Position numbers and translations under genes: made by a program. A model generated the notes under the pieces. That model did no database searches, was not told the origin of the DNA, and was given only the letters and a program-made list of their open reading frames with translations. This document shows, in pieces, positions 26,415 through 35,720 of a DNA stretch of 64,000 nucleotides. The DNA is from an uncultured Christensenellaceae bacterium (lineage in GTDB: Bacteria > Bacillota > Clostridia > Christensenellales > UBA3700), in NCBI GenBank assembly GCA_944376205.1, contig CALWBV010000001.1, forward strand, positions 62,001 through 126,000, given 5' to 3'. How positions within the stretch are numbered: the first letter of the stretch is position 1; the number at the start of each line of letters is the position of its first letter.

Positions 26415-27419
26415 ATGAAAAAAAGTATATGCATTATATTGTGTCTCGCACTCATATTCGTAACGTGCATAGGCATAATGAGCGGTTGTGAAAAAGACGA
26501 CCCCAATACGATAAAACTCATAGAAGTAACGCACTCGGTATTTTATGCTCCCCTTTACGTAGCGCTTGACGGCGGATACTTCGAAGAACAAGGGCTTACG
26601 GTAGAACTGACCAACGGCGGCGGCGCCGACAAATGTATGACCTCTGTAATAGCAGGTCAATCCGACATAGGACTTATGGGCCCCGAAGCCGCAATATATA
26701 TTTACAACGAAGGCAGAAGCGATTATCCCGTCATATTTTCCCAGCTTACCAAAAAAGACGGATCGTTCCTGATGGCAAGAACACAAATGTCCGATTTCGA
26801 TTGGAGCGATATTGCAGGTAAAGAAGTGATCGGCGGCAGAAAAGGCGGCGTACCTGCCATGGCGCTCGAATACGCAATCAAAAAAGCAGGACTTATCGAC
26901 GGCAAGGATTATACGATGAATTATGACGTGCAGTACGATCTCATAGGACCTGCGTTTGAGGGAGGTACGGGCGATTTCTGTACCATGTTCGAACCTGCGG
27001 CTTCGAATATGCAAAAGGCAGGAAGCGCTTATATCGTAGCGTCGGTAGGAGAACAAGCGGGAGATATGCCCTTTACCGCATTCATGGCAACGCAGAGTTA
27101 CATCAAAGAAAACCGTGAACAAGTCGATAAATTCGTCACGGCAATAATCAAAGCCATGGATTTCGTAAACAACTCCACTGCCGAAGACATTGCAAAGGTA
27201 CTCGCACCTTCGTTTGACGGTACCGACCTTGCGACGCTTACCAATTCGATACAAGCCTACAAGGATATCGGCGCATACTCAACAACGCCCGTAATGGAAA
27301 AAGCCGACTTCGAACTTCTTCAGGACGTAATCGTTGACGCAGGAGTAATGACAAAGCGTGCGGACTTCGACAAACTCATTGACAACACGATAGCGGAGGC
27401 TTTGCTCAAAACGCAATAA
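26415..27419 (+). CDS. NMT1/SsuA-like ABC transporter substrate-binding lipoprotein
   Basis: 334 residues with lipoprotein signal (MSGC, Cys25) and an NMT1/THI5-like binding fold: VTHSVFYAPLYVALDGGYFEEQGLTVEL, SVIAGQSDIGLMGPEAA and the later EPAASNMQKAGSAYIV. This family binds sulfonates, nitrate, riboflavin or thiamine precursors and delivers them to the permease. It is the first gene of a three-gene operon with an ATPase and a permease. AGGAGG lies before the ATG. The ligand cannot be told from sequence. Confidence 0.9.
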   Translation: MKKSICIILCLALIFVTCIGIMSGCEKDDPNTIKLIEVTHSVFYAPLYVALDGGYFEEQGLTVELTNGGGADKCMTSVIAGQSDIGLMGPEAAIYIYNEGRSDYPVIFSQLTKKDGSFLMARTQMSDFDWSDIAGKEVIGGRKGGVPAMALEYAIKKAGLIDGKDYTMNYDVQYDLIGPAFEGGTGDFCTMFEPAASNMQKAGSAYIVASVGEQAGDMPFTAFMATQSYIKENREQVDKFVTAIIKAMDFVNNSTAEDIAKVLAPSFDGTDLATLTNSIQAYKDIGAYSTTPVMEKADFELLQDVIVDAGVMTKRADFDKLIDNTIAEALLKTQ

Positions 27420-27438
27420 TCTCAACAAAGAGGTAAAT

Positions 27439-28236
27439 ATGAATACGATTTTACAAATGCGAAACGTATCTTTGACCTACCACACGCTTAAAAACGAAAC
27501 GCAGGCGGTCAAAGATTTGAGTTTTGAGGGATACGAAGGCGAACTTTTGGGAATCGTAGGTCCCAGCGGCTGCGGCAAAACGACAATACTTTCGTTGATG
27601 TCGGGAATACTCTCCCCTACAAGGGGAGAGGTACTGATATACGGCGAAAAGGCAAATTGCCAATCCGACCTCACGGGATATATGCTCCAAAGAGACGAAC
27701 TCCTCTCATGGCGAACAATACTCAACAACGTGCTTTTAGGTCTCGAAATCAAAAAGATTAAGACGCCTGAAAAAATCGAATATGCACGCAAGTTGCTCGA
27801 AAAATACAATCTCGGAGACTTCAGGGACTTCTATCCTTCTCAACTTTCCGGAGGCATGAAACAACGTGTTGCGCTCATACGTACTCTCGTGCTTCAGCCC
27901 AAACTGCTTCTTCTCGACGAACCTTTTTCTGCTCTCGATTTCCAGACGAGGCTCAACGTAGTGGAAGATGTATATTCGATATTAAAAAGCGAAGGAAAAA
28001 GCGCTGTATTCGTTACACACGACATAAGCGAAGCCATATCGATGTGCGACAGAGTCATAGTCCTTACAAAACGTCCCTGTTGCGTCAAGACAGAAATAGA
28101 CCTCTCGCCGCTCAAACAATACTCGCCTCTCAAACGCAGAGAATTACCCGTATTCAGCGGTTACTTCGACAGCATATGGCGCAGTCTTCAGGATACAAAG
28201 GAGAAAGAAAATGAAAAAGAGATTACGCAAAACTGA
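27439..28236 (+). CDS. ABC transporter ATP-binding protein (SsuB/TauB type)
   Basis: 265 residues: Walker A GPSGCGKT near 45-52, Q-loop LQRDEL, signature LSGGMKQRV, Walker B LLLLDEPFSALDF, and the switch VTHDISEA. The sequence type is that of nitrate/sulfonate/taurine importers. It begins 19 bases after the binding protein gene with GAGGT, and its 3' end overlaps the permease gene by 26 bases, which supports co-translation. Confidence 0.92.
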   Translation: MNTILQMRNVSLTYHTLKNETQAVKDLSFEGYEGELLGIVGPSGCGKTTILSLMSGILSPTRGEVLIYGEKANCQSDLTGYMLQRDELLSWRTILNNVLLGLEIKKIKTPEKIEYARKLLEKYNLGDFRDFYPSQLSGGMKQRVALIRTLVLQPKLLLLDEPFSALDFQTRLNVVEDVYSILKSEGKSAVFVTHDISEAISMCDRVIVLTKRPCCVKTEIDLSPLKQYSPLKRRELPVFSGYFDSIWRSLQDTKEKENEKEITQN

Positions 28237-29044
28237 ACTTCCGACATATTCCCCCGAACATGCGGCATTCCTCAAAGGCGAGAAAAAACGCAATCTTATC
28301 ATAACTCTTTCGAGAGTCGGAATTCTCGTCTTTGTCATACTTCTGTGGGAAATACTTGCACGTACGGGCGCAATAGACAGTTTTATATCTTCGTCTCCGT
28401 CGAGAATGATAGCTTGTTTCGGCGAACTCGTGAAAGGCGGCGAACTCGGCAGACATATAGGGATAACGTTGTGGGAAACGGTCGTCAGCTTTTTCCTCGC
28501 AACCACTCTCGGAACGCTTGTCGCAATAATTCTCTGGTGGTTTGAAAGCGTGCGCAAAGTCCTCGAACCTTATATCGTCGTACTCAACGCCCTGCCCAAA
28601 ATCGCCTTGGGTCCGATAATAATCATATGGATGGGTACGGATCAGCCGGCAATCATAACCATGGCGTTGGCAATATCGCTGTTTATCACCATTCTCAACA
28701 CATTAAGCGGATTTCTGGGCGTGGAAAAAAGCAAACTCATGCTCATGAAAACTTTGGGCGCCAACAAATGGCAGATACTCACAAAACTCGTACTGCCCTC
28801 TAATCTGCCTAACATCATAGACGCACTCAAGATAAACGTCGGAATGTGTTGGGTAGGCACTATAATGGGCGAATACCTCGTATCTCACGCAGGACTCGGC
28901 TATCTTATAATATACGGCGGACAGATATTCAAACTCGATCTTGTCATGACCAGCACGGTAATACTGTGCATACTTGCGGGGCTTATGTACTATGCCGTAG
29001 CACTCGTGCAAAAACTTGTAAGCAAAAAACTCAATCTCGATTAA
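28211..29044 (+). CDS. ABC transporter permease (SsuC/TauC type)
   Basis: 277 residues with about six membrane helices and the EAA-type coupling loop KTLGANKWQILTKLVLPSNLPNIIDALK, followed by GTIMGEYLVSHAGLGYLI. It is the membrane subunit of the NMT1-type importer. AAGGAG lies within the overlap with the ATPase gene. No terminator with a good T run follows; AAAGACTTTTAGTCTTTGG just after the stop is a weak hairpin candidate. Confidence 0.92.
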   Translation: MKKRLRKTELPTYSPEHAAFLKGEKKRNLIITLSRVGILVFVILLWEILARTGAIDSFISSSPSRMIACFGELVKGGELGRHIGITLWETVVSFFLATTLGTLVAIILWWFESVRKVLEPYIVVLNALPKIALGPIIIIWMGTDQPAIITMALAISLFITILNTLSGFLGVEKSKLMLMKTLGANKWQILTKLVLPSNLPNIIDALKINVGMCWVGTIMGEYLVSHAGLGYLIIYGGQIFKLDLVMTSTVILCILAGLMYYAVALVQKLVSKKLNLD

Positions 29045-29118
29045 AATATGCCAAAGACTTTTAGTCTTTGGCATCTCTCTGTCTGAAAGCATTCTCCGCA
29101 TGATTAAAAAACGGCAAT

Positions 29119-30357
29119 TCATGTAGCCGAATTATTGACCTCTGAAGAGTTTTCTCCTTGTAAAGTCTTGTCCTCGCCCCTCTTTGATATCGTCTTTGCA
29201 CCGCTATTAAATTTTGTTTTTCTGTAAGCAAAATACCTCTTTAATTCCCTTAAGTATTTTTTCCTGTTAAAAACCGAACTTTTATCGGCTTTTGCGGTTT
29301 GTTCGTCGCGATAACCGCCAATTGCAACGACACGGTCTTCGGCGTCGCTCGATACATTTGCGGTTAAGGCAACTGTTTGAGATTTCTGTTTTCTTATGTG
29401 ATCTGCTATAGCATAGGCTGTCGGCAAAATAAGCATAAAACACAAATATACAACACCTACGTATCCGATAATCGGATAGACAAAGCCTACAGATTTACCG
29501 AAATCAAGTCTTACTCCGATAAATGTTGTGACAACCAGCATCGTTACGCTCACGGCTTTGGGTATCTTTACGCTTTCGTTGCTCTGACAGAGAAGTTTCG
29601 CACATCCAATAAGAGTTGTGAATATCGCAAGATATATTATTGCCCCGCTTACGCCTTTGAGGTCGTAAAGCTTTGAAAACTCGTATATCGGCATGGAAAA
29701 ATTCTTATATTCATGAGATACGGAATAAACAAACCCTACCGCTGCCGCAAATGCCGCTGCCGTAAGCACCCCGACGAAAAGACATTCTTTCCAATTAAAT
29801 TCTTCCTCTTGTTCGACAAGAAGGTAGCCGCCCGTCATTACATTCATTGCGGCATAAGTGATCACGGGAAACAGTAAAAAACTACCCGCATCGGGAGAAT
29901 TGCTTTTGCTTGCGAGAACGAGCAACAACAAGATTATTACGGGGACTATCGCAAGGTTGAATTTGCGCATGACGCCCATATCCAAAATTCCCAAAAAACT
30001 TACGAAAAGTCCCGTCCAAATTCCCACGTTAGCAATGTCGTAACTTTGAGATATTATTTCTTCACAGCCGCTCAACATGCACAAAAAAGTGGCGTATGTG
30101 CTGATATAAAGGCAAATTTTTATTGACACACAAATAGCTTTTGCGATCTTCGACGTAGACTTCGACAGTCTTTTGAAACTTCTTGCCGAATACAAAAAAA
30201 CGCCCGCCAAAAGTCCCATAAGCACTCCGCCTGCCAATGCGCTTACAAGTCCGCTTTTGCCGAAATACAACATAACTTCTCTGCCCGTGGCAAAACCTGC
30301 GCCTATTACCGCGCCTATGTACGTAAAACTTACAGAAAAACATTTTGACAATCGCAT
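29119..30357 (-). CDS. YkvI-like membrane transporter (APC/LeuT-fold)
   Basis: About 412 residues with ten or more membrane helices, starting with FTYIGAVIGAGFATGREVMLYFG, the glycine-rich first helix of YkvI-type proteins of the LeuT fold. The last about 85 residues are cytoplasmic, charged and probably disordered, which is longer than usual. The substrate is unknown. The frame extends 25 codons upstream to another ATG (30432), but the shorter start matches the family. Neither start has a Shine-Dalgarno; a weak promoter (TTCATA-18-TATATT) lies 5 bases before the shorter start. Confidence 0.75.
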   Translation of the reverse strand: MRLSKCFSVSFTYIGAVIGAGFATGREVMLYFGKSGLVSALAGGVLMGLLAGVFLYSARSFKRLSKSTSKIAKAICVSIKICLYISTYATFLCMLSGCEEIISQSYDIANVGIWTGLFVSFLGILDMGVMRKFNLAIVPVIILLLLVLASKSNSPDAGSFLLFPVITYAAMNVMTGGYLLVEQEEEFNWKECLFVGVLTAAAFAAAVGFVYSVSHEYKNFSMPIYEFSKLYDLKGVSGAIIYLAIFTTLIGCAKLLCQSNESVKIPKAVSVTMLVVTTFIGVRLDFGKSVGFVYPIIGYVGVVYLCFMLILPTAYAIADHIRKQKSQTVALTANVSSDAEDRVVAIGGYRDEQTAKADKSSVFNRKKYLRELKRYFAYRKTKFNSGAKTISKRGEDKTLQGENSSEVNNSAT

Positions 30358-30521
30358 ATCATAATATATGTACTTAAAAGCACGTATATGAAAGCATAAA
30401 AACGCCTTATGCAAAAATATTGGATATTTCATAATCTGTCAACTTTTCCGATAAAAAAGACGCACTGCAAATGCGTCTTAACATAGATTTGAAATAATGT
30501 ATTCGCCCTGAATCTGCATAC

Positions 30522-32297
30522 TCAATGCTCTCGGATGATCTTTTCCATTTTCGCCGCATGATAATATGCCGATTGACAGAATTTTTCTTCAATGTTTTCT
30601 TCGAGATTATTGACCATATCCTCTTTGAAATCGTACAAAAACTGCAAAGTTCCGTTTTTGTCGCTGCAAAAACTGTATATTTCGGGAGAATCGTTCATAC
30701 CTTCCATCTTAAGCAAAAGCCAGAAAAAGGCAAGCGAAGGAGCCTTCGAATAGTCCTTTCTCAACAATGAATACATCTTTTTGATAAAGCGTGATTTTGT
30801 CTTTCCTTCACGCAGGACAGATTGCGCAAAGTACAACGCAAGCACAAACACGATTTTTTCTCTGCCGCCCGACTTGTCCAGGTCTGCGATAGGATTTTTA
30901 TATTCGTTGCCCTCGAAGATAAAATGTTTTTTACCCGAAAGCGCTGCAAAACATGCGAGCGCTATTATCCTGACTATATAATAATACTCGTCGTCGACAA
31001 TTGCGTTCTTTATCACAGACGATACCGGCTGATAGCCTATATCGTAAAGTTTGTACATGATCTCAGCTGTCTCTTCCAAAGAAGGAAGTGTATTGGTAAG
31101 AATGCTGTTGAGTGCGATAACGGCTTCTTTCGCACAAAGCGCAAGCTCCTCTTTAGTATTGCAGTTTTTCAATTTTTCCGTAAGCGTAACTCTCAACAAA
31201 TCGTCCATTGCCGATTGTCTTTCGAGAGTGAGTTTTAGCTGACTTTTATCTATACCGCCAAACTTTTCGAGAAAATAAAGGTAACTTTTTGCTCTGCTGA
31301 AAATACCGTAAAGGCTGTCGGCTTTGTACCAGCAATCCTCTGCCTTTTCGCTTTCACCCTCATTATAATATATTATACCCTCGAGCAAATACCTCTCTTC
31401 CGAACAGTCCTTTTCGTCAAACGGGTTATTCTTGCAAAGCGTATGCCACAGTTCGTCCTCGTCCTCTTTGATGAGTACGGAAAGTTCGACCAAGTCATCT
31501 GTACCGAGGTCTTTTTTTGAGGACAAAAATTCTTTGATGGTATTGTATTCTCGCATATTGCCCTTGCTCTTTTCTATGAGCATAAGATCGACCATAGCCT
31601 GAATATAAAGATTTTGCCCAATCAGTTTTTCGCAATATTCAAAGGCTTTTTCGTAATCTCCCAGATTCATATACGCTTTTACATAAGTCACGTTTATCGA
31701 CATGAGAGTATGTTCTTTGATATGTCGTCTTTGAATTTTATCGAGAATTTTCACGCTGTTTTGCGCCATACCCGCATTGAGTTCGCCCGTAGCCTGAATA
31801 TTTGCGACGAAAGTTCGGTAATCGTTATCCTCGAGACTGTACAGAAGTTCGCCGTCTCTGAAATATCTGACCTGACCGTTGGAATATTCTGCGTAATCTC
31901 CTTCCTCGTCGATATCGCCGAAATCGACATTTTCGGACTCTCGCAAAAATTTTGCAAAACGCTTTTCTTCGTCCTTGTCGTATTTGCTCATGAGTCTGAA
32001 AGCTTCGCTAACGCCCTTTGCGTCTCTCATCTGTATGTAATCTTTTTCTAAAAGTCTGATAATATCCTGAATATTATCCATATCGAGAAGAAGTTCTCTC
32101 AAAATCTTTGCCGACAAAAAGTAACTTCCCTTATCTGCATAAAAATGTGCAAGATAAAGTTTTCTGTCCGCAAGTTCTTTTTTATCGTCGATTGCATACA
32201 AATTGTAGAGTATGCGTTTTGCTATACTCTCCTCCGTCTTACCGTGCCAGAGTTTTCCGTCTGTATATTCGCTTAAAGTATTGGGAAACTTTATCAT
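30522..32297 (-). CDS. Large TPR-like helical protein of unknown function
   Basis: 591 residues, almost all helical, with TPR-like pairs such as YVKAYMNLGDYEKAFEYCEKLIG (about 205-227) and LLEGIIYYNEGESEKAEDCWYKAD. An acidic insert with DFGDIDEEGDYAEY and strands (QVRYFRDGELLYSLED) breaks the repeat around 125-160. No signal peptide or membrane helix. The start ATG overlaps the stop of hslO by four bases (ATGA), so both are made from one message and translation is coupled. A protein-protein interaction or chaperone-linked role is plausible but unproven. I do not recognise a named family. Confidence 0.8.
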   Translation of the reverse strand: MIKFPNTLSEYTDGKLWHGKTEESIAKRILYNLYAIDDKKELADRKLYLAHFYADKGSYFLSAKILRELLLDMDNIQDIIRLLEKDYIQMRDAKGVSEAFRLMSKYDKDEEKRFAKFLRESENVDFGDIDEEGDYAEYSNGQVRYFRDGELLYSLEDNDYRTFVANIQATGELNAGMAQNSVKILDKIQRRHIKEHTLMSINVTYVKAYMNLGDYEKAFEYCEKLIGQNLYIQAMVDLMLIEKSKGNMREYNTIKEFLSSKKDLGTDDLVELSVLIKEDEDELWHTLCKNNPFDEKDCSEERYLLEGIIYYNEGESEKAEDCWYKADSLYGIFSRAKSYLYFLEKFGGIDKSQLKLTLERQSAMDDLLRVTLTEKLKNCNTKEELALCAKEAVIALNSILTNTLPSLEETAEIMYKLYDIGYQPVSSVIKNAIVDDEYYYIVRIIALACFAALSGKKHFIFEGNEYKNPIADLDKSGGREKIVFVLALYFAQSVLREGKTKSRFIKKMYSLLRKDYSKAPSLAFFWLLLKMEGMNDSPEIYSFCSDKNGTLQFLYDFKEDMVNNLEENIEEKFCQSAYYHAAKMEKIIREH

Positions 32298-33139
32298 TCA
32301 AACAACCTTTTGACGTCCTCTTTATTAAAGACGTATTTTGTATTGCAGAATTCGCATCCGACTTCTATTCTGCCTTCTTTTTCTGCTATATCCTCTGCTT
32401 CCTTTTTGCCGAGAGTAAGAAGCATTGCGGCAATTCTCTCTCTCGAACAATTGCATCTGTATTCTTCCTCTATATCGGGAAGCTGTTTGATTTCGAAATG
32501 TCCGAAATAATAATCTATTATACCCTGTGCGCCCTTTTCCTCAAGAAGCGTAGGTACGTCTGTAAAGTTGCGTGCGATATCCTGAAGTATGACTATCTCG
32601 TCTTCCGAACAATTGGGCATAGGCTGAATGATAACGCCGCCCGCCTTAATGCATTTGCCGTCCTGAATGTCCACACCGAGAGCGACCGCCGAAGGGAGCT
32701 GTTCGGACACCGTAAAATAATAGGCAAAATCTTCGTCTATATTACCGTTGACGAGATGAGAAAGACCGTTGTAAGGTTCTTTAAGTCCGAAATCTTTGAT
32801 AATATTGAGATAACCTTCTTTGCCTACTATCTCACTGACCGTAACGTCTTTATCGAGAGAAGCACGGGGATTTTCAATATATCCTCTGACCTTTGCGCCG
32901 TAATCGCCGCAAAGTACCATTTTACCGCCGAGCCCGTCGCCCTGTATGATTATCGTCAGTCTGTTGCCGACGCCTTTGAAATTTCCGCTCATAAAAGCCG
33001 TCATTGTCAGCGCCTTGCCCATAGCTCTTGCAACGCTGTCAGAAAATCCGTGTATATCGCAGGCGGCATTGACCAGCTTTGTAGTATCGAGTACGCTTAC
33101 GATAGCTTTTCCGCTGAATAAAATTGCTCTTTTTATCAT
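32294..33139 (-). CDS. hslO: Hsp33 redox-regulated chaperone
   Basis: 281 residues with the C-terminal zinc switch CxC (229/231) and CxxC (262/265), which releases zinc on oxidation and activates the holdase. Core landmarks include MTAFMSGNFKGVGNRLTI, GDGLGGKMVLCGDYG and PMPNCSEDE. It guards unfolded proteins against oxidative stress in the cytoplasm. AGGAGAT precedes the ATG. It is followed, with overlap, by a large TPR-like protein gene. Confidence 0.96.
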   Translation of the reverse strand: MIKRAILFSGKAIVSVLDTTKLVNAACDIHGFSDSVARAMGKALTMTAFMSGNFKGVGNRLTIIIQGDGLGGKMVLCGDYGAKVRGYIENPRASLDKDVTVSEIVGKEGYLNIIKDFGLKEPYNGLSHLVNGNIDEDFAYYFTVSEQLPSAVALGVDIQDGKCIKAGGVIIQPMPNCSEDEIVILQDIARNFTDVPTLLEEKGAQGIIDYYFGHFEIKQLPDIEEEYRCNCSRERIAAMLLTLGKKEAEDIAEKEGRIEVGCEFCNTKYVFNKEDVKRLFE

Positions 33140-33365
33140 ATATGTATCTCCTGTCGTCTCAATAGACCTTCAGCTTGTCATATGGCGTATCTGACATATC
33201 TGAAGAATGAAAGCATTTCAAAATTTGTCTTATATTTATGATATATTTATCGTGCGTGCGTTTGTTTTGCGTGCGCGTATCATAATCAATATAAATGACG
33301 CATTTTTAACTTTGCTCGCACAAACCGTTATATTACAGCTTACAAAAGTTGTTGTCCTCAAAATA

Positions 33366-33403
33366 AAAATAATTTTATATTCGGGCGAATATAAAATTAT
33401 TTT
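33366..33403 (-). terminator. Long AT-rich hairpin overlapping a stop codon
   Basis: A perfect 17-bp inverted repeat (AAAATAATTTTATATTC and its complement) with loop GGGC. It contains the TAA of the methyltransferase gene. On the minus strand a T-rich tail follows. Confidence 0.75.
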
Positions 33404-34110
33404 GAACGACATACAAACAAAAGTCTTTTCGATTTTGCCGAGGGCTTTGAAAACTTCTCTCCGTCATATATCTCATAGTCCCAATTTTCTTTGAGAATAC
33501 TCTCGATAAAGTCTTGAGTATGGATATACTGTCTGTGAGTTTCCTCGACTCTGCGATACATATCGCCCGTCGTCCTCTCGAAAAAATCTATTTCCATATC
33601 CACGCAGTTGCGTTTTAATTTGTTTTGCCAGATATAAGTGATGTCGTCGTAATCTTCGCAGAATAAATTGTCGCCCAACACGTTTTTGAGTTTATATTCG
33701 GACGAAACGTCAAACACGAGCGTACCGCCGATTTTGATATTGTCATGTATTCTTGCGAGAAGTTTTGCCGCTTTGTCAGTCGGCACGTAATTGAATCCGT
33801 CGCATACAGATACCATAAAATCGACCTTATGATTGAGTTCGACTTCAGACATATCCTGACATATCCACTTTATATCGAGACCCGACTGTCTTGCTTTTTC
33901 TCTTGCGACGTTGAGCATCTCGACGCTTATGTCAATACCCGTCATTGAGCATCCAGCCTTTGCAAGTCTTACAGTGATTTCGCCTGAACCGCACGCAAGG
34001 TCTACGCCTTCGCCGTTGAGCCGCTTTTTTACAAACGACACATAGCCGTCATAGTCAAAGTCGCCCATAAGCCTGTCATAATATTTTGCAAGTATGCTGT
34101 ATGACAACAT
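33397..34110 (-). CDS. Class I SAM-dependent methyltransferase
   Basis: 237 residues with Rossmann motif I VDLACGSGEITVRLAKAG near 36-53, acidic motif TGIDISVEMLNVAREKA and a post-motif CQDMSEVELNHKVDFMVSV. The N-terminal MLSYSILAKYYDRLMGDFDYDGYV is typical of small-molecule methyltransferases of the DUF/UbiE-like group common in Clostridia. Substrate unknown. It starts 2 bases after the stop of the membrane protein gene at 34113, so the two are co-transcribed. Confidence 0.88.
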   Translation of the reverse strand: MLSYSILAKYYDRLMGDFDYDGYVSFVKKRLNGEGVDLACGSGEITVRLAKAGCSMTGIDISVEMLNVAREKARQSGLDIKWICQDMSEVELNHKVDFMVSVCDGFNYVPTDKAAKLLARIHDNIKIGGTLVFDVSSEYKLKNVLGDNLFCEDYDDITYIWQNKLKRNCVDMEIDFFERTTGDMYRRVEETHRQYIHTQDFIESILKENWDYEIYDGEKFSKPSAKSKRLLFVCRSK

Positions 34111-34112
34111 GA

Positions 34113-35135
34113 TCAGTTTTTCTTCTTCTTTTTAGAAGATTTACGGTTTTTGGAAATTTGCTGTTGAGCCTGTTTTTTCTTTGCCTGATTTCTTTCTCTT
34201 GCAAGTCTTTCCTGCTCTTTTTGTTTTGCCTTAACGTCTTCCTGATAGAGATATCCTATCATATTGTCGCACACATACTGACTGTATGCGATGTTGAGAA
34301 CAACATATACGCTGACACCCAGCAAAGCCATATATATAAGCATAAACATGCCGATAAGCGATACGAAGGAAAGCGCAATAAAACCTGCAAATACTGCCGT
34401 CACAAACAATGTAGGAACTACCATCACCATGACGAGGATAGACGTATTCTTGATATAGTCCTTCATCTTGAAGCGGTAACATACGTACATACCCTGTCCG
34501 ATGAGCATATACATAGCGCTCAACAAAGCGACGATTCCGATAAATATCGTCAATACCCACCAACCTGCATTTGCAGCACCGTATATAGCCGTATTTTTAA
34601 GTATCATTATAAGACTGCAAGTAAAGCCCGTTGCGAGTATGCCGAGCCATGCAAACGAAAGCAAAAACTTATACCAATGCATTTTGATGCCTCTGAAGAA
34701 GTGCTTCCAGATTTTCACCTGTGCGCCCCAGAGCATGTTTCTGCAACAGTAATATACGCCCGATGCAAAAAGACCTACGAGAAGGAGACAAGGGATCAGC
34801 GAAGCGCCGAATAACTTGAGTCTGAAATCGTAAATTGCCGCAGTAGCTTCGGGAGTGTTGTCCACAATGCCGTAACCTATACCTATGCCCGAACTGAAGT
34901 TCATCTCGGCAAGTATAGCGTTTTCCTGTACCTGCATATAATAGCCAAAGAGTACGATCATAGGCACGCACGCAATGACCAGGAAAATATTGAGCAAAAC
35001 GAGCTTGGTCATATTCTGCGATACGACGCCCATAGCTTGTCTTATTCTGCCCTTATAGTTAATTTCTCTGCCTTCCGGAGACAAGTCTCTTGCAAGAGTA
35101 AGTTTGCCTGCCAGGGTATTCAAAATCTTTCCCAT
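34113..35135 (-). CDS. Polytopic membrane protein with basic C-terminal tail
   Basis: 340 residues with about six membrane helices (first near 44-67) and a strongly basic cytoplasmic tail of about 45 residues made of Lys, Gln, Arg and Ser. The pattern of a helix followed by VIACVPMIVLFGYYMQ loosely recalls the YesL/DUF624 family, but I am not confident. GGAG precedes the ATG. The downstream methyltransferase gene follows after two bases. Confidence 0.7.
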   Translation of the reverse strand: MGKILNTLAGKLTLARDLSPEGREINYKGRIRQAMGVVSQNMTKLVLLNIFLVIACVPMIVLFGYYMQVQENAILAEMNFSSGIGIGYGIVDNTPEATAAIYDFRLKLFGASLIPCLLLVGLFASGVYYCCRNMLWGAQVKIWKHFFRGIKMHWYKFLLSFAWLGILATGFTCSLIMILKNTAIYGAANAGWWVLTIFIGIVALLSAMYMLIGQGMYVCYRFKMKDYIKNTSILVMVMVVPTLFVTAVFAGFIALSFVSLIGMFMLIYMALLGVSVYVVLNIAYSQYVCDNMIGYLYQEDVKAKQKEQERLARERNQAKKKQAQQQISKNRKSSKKKKKN

Positions 35136-35395
35136 ATTAACTCCAAAATTAAAATCTTTTATATTATAAACTATTTTTTTGTATTAATCAATAATATTGA
35201 CCAATTTTTCTTAAACCTTGCTACAATGCTTTATACTTTACAGAAATAAGCCTTATAAAAATATATAATTCAATTCATGTATTGCATTTTTTAGGAATGT
35301 ATGTCGGATTTTTCTTTCTCTGCTCAAGGGTTTTGTCTGCAATTCTTTTATAGCGCAAATGTGCATAACAAAACTCAAAAACATGCAAAAATCGC
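35136..35395. other. Gene-free stretch before the lysine riboswitch
   Basis: AT-rich sequence separating the divergent membrane-protein gene and the riboswitch promoter. I see no open frame with a ribosome binding site and no clear structure. Confidence 0.4.
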
Positions 35396-35424
35396 TTTAC
35401 ACATAAAAATATTTATGCTATCAT
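35396..35424 (+). promoter_or_regulatory. Promoter of the riboswitch-asd-dapA-dapB operon
   Basis: TTTACA (35396-35401) and TATCAT (35419-35424) with a 17-base spacer, ending a few bases before the riboswitch. Confidence 0.7.
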
Positions 35425-35430
35425 ATTCGT

Positions 35431-35606
35431 AAGTTTATAGAGGCGCAGAATATATCAGTATCGGGGTCACAGCGACAAGACGCTCCCGTGAAAGGATATT
35501 TTGCCGAAATCGTAAGTATCTCTTGTACGACTTGCGGTTGGTTACTACGGTGAACAACCCTGTAACTGTCACCTTAAAATGCAAGGTGGAGCACTTAAAC
35601 TGACAA
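35431..35606 (+). promoter_or_regulatory. Lysine riboswitch (L box)
   Basis: The conserved L-box core is visible: AGAGGCGCAGAA then ATCAGTA at the 5' side, GTGAAAGGAT and GCCGAAAT in the middle, and ACTGTCACC with AAGGTGGAGCACTT at the 3' side. AGTTTA and TAAACT form the closing P1 stem. A terminator follows at 35627, then asd, dapA and dapB, the lysine/diaminopimelate pathway genes. High lysine should favour the terminator and lower expression; this is known for the class and inferred here. Confidence 0.92.
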
Positions 35607-35626
35607 CTATATCTTGTCATTTATGT

Positions 35627-35653
35627 ATGCTTTACACCTGTAAAGCATTTTTT
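35627..35653 (+). terminator. Riboswitch expression-platform terminator
   Basis: ATGCTTTAC / GTAAAGCAT, a perfect 9-bp stem with loop ACCT and six T. Confidence 0.88.
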
Positions 35654-35687
35654 ATTGTCCTCTGTATTCCGATTACTAACCGACATC

Positions 35688-35707
35688 AATTTTATGAGTT
35701 CAACTCA
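35688..35707. repeat. Left copy of a 20-bp inverted repeat flanking asd-dapAB
   Basis: AATTTTATGAGTTCAACTCA lies just ahead of the asd ribosome binding site; its exact reverse complement is at 38646-38665, beyond dapB. The core GAGTT-C-AACTC is itself palindromic. Confidence 0.75.
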
Positions 35708-35720
35708 CAAGGAGAATAAA

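Noticed and set aside
26313..27254. A 313-codon minus-strand open frame
   Set aside because: It is antisense to the NMT1-type binding protein and has a low-complexity, Cys/Tyr/Arg-rich product without domains.
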